Under the pieces are notes generated by a model. It did not search any database, was not told the DNA's origin, and worked only from the letters and a program-made list of their open reading frames with translations. Of a stretch of 5,465 nt of DNA, positions 5,339 through 5,465 are shown piece by piece. Every line of letters begins with the position of its first letter. The first letter of the stretch is position 1. The DNA is taken from positions 1 to 5,465 of the forward strand of contig WFQT01000532.1 in NCBI GenBank assembly GCA_015486895.1, in the 5' to 3' direction. Source of the stretch: Anaerolineae bacterium (GTDB lineage Bacteria > Chloroflexota > Anaerolineae > JAADDB01). Position numbers and translations under genes: made by a program.

Positions 5339-5465
5339 GCCCCGTCTGCACCTGGACGCCGATGTATCATACCGCACCCTCCAAAAAGTATTACGGGAAC
5401 GCGGGCATGACGTCACGCGCACGCCTTGCGAGTGGATGCCGTTGGATGCCACCGATGAACAGCAA
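5331..5465 (+). CDS. DUF5615 PIN-like toxin, N-terminal 45 residues; 3' end outside window
   Basis: The ATG at 5331 overlaps the antitoxin's stop (ATGGTTGA), with AGGA at 5322-5325 as ribosome site, a coupled arrangement. The 45 visible residues begin MVEPRLHLDADVS with D9 and D11, where PIN-type ribonucleases carry their first metal-binding Asp. LRERGHDVTRTP.EWM (21-36) and a D-x-x-D-E stretch at 39-43 follow, typical of the DUF5615 family (usual length about 110-120). PIN-like toxins cleave RNA. The remaining acidic residues of the active site lie beyond the window, so activity cannot be judged. The frame is open to the last base. Confidence 0.8.
   Translation, partial: MVEPRLHLDADVSYRTLQKVLRERGHDVTRTPCEWMPLDATDEQQ

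Overview
The window carries five confident protein genes, all on the + strand, with short gaps between them. Base composition is mixed and moderately GC-rich, and starts are preceded by recognisable Shine-Dalgarno sites. The combination of a BREX gene, a DUF234-type ATPase and a DUF433/DUF5615 toxin-antitoxin pair is typical of bacterial accessory DNA. I would guess Chloroflexota (Anaerolineae-like) or a similar environmental bacterium, but nothing here fixes the taxon.

Layout. (1) Positions 1-924 hold the 3' part of a BREX brxL gene. Its C-terminus is not the usual Lon-like protease but a domain resembling the C-terminal, phospholipase-D-like domain of eukaryotic MITD1 (MIT_C). (2) Positions 925-1473 have no convincing gene, only mini-ORFs and small inverted repeats, and end in an extended -10 promoter. 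(3) Two tandem palindromes of the form TACTC-NN-GAGTA lie over the predicted transcription start. They lead into a 477-residue P-loop ATPase with a winged-helix and a DUF234-type nuclease-like C-terminus (1474-2907). (4) A second extended -10 promoter (3084-3112) precedes a short upstream ORF whose stop overlaps the start of a PLP enzyme of the serine hydroxymethyltransferase fold (3234-4598). (5) Positions 4599-4936 hold a hairpin, a possible 35-residue membrane peptide with a very good ribosome binding site, and a near-consensus sigma-70 promoter. (6) That promoter drives a toxin-antitoxin operon: an RHH + DUF433 antitoxin (4937-5338) overlapping by 8 bases a DUF5615 PIN-like toxin that runs off the window (5331-5465).

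How they fit together. BrxL belongs to phage defence, and the toxin-antitoxin pair and the ATPase are common in defence islands. The three transcription units each seem to have their own promoter, so this looks like a cluster of independent modules rather than one operon. The SHMT-like enzyme is the outsider. Several active-site residues differ from true SHMT by eye, so a different reaction is possible. No tRNA, rRNA, CRISPR array, insertion sequence or clear intrinsic terminator was seen.
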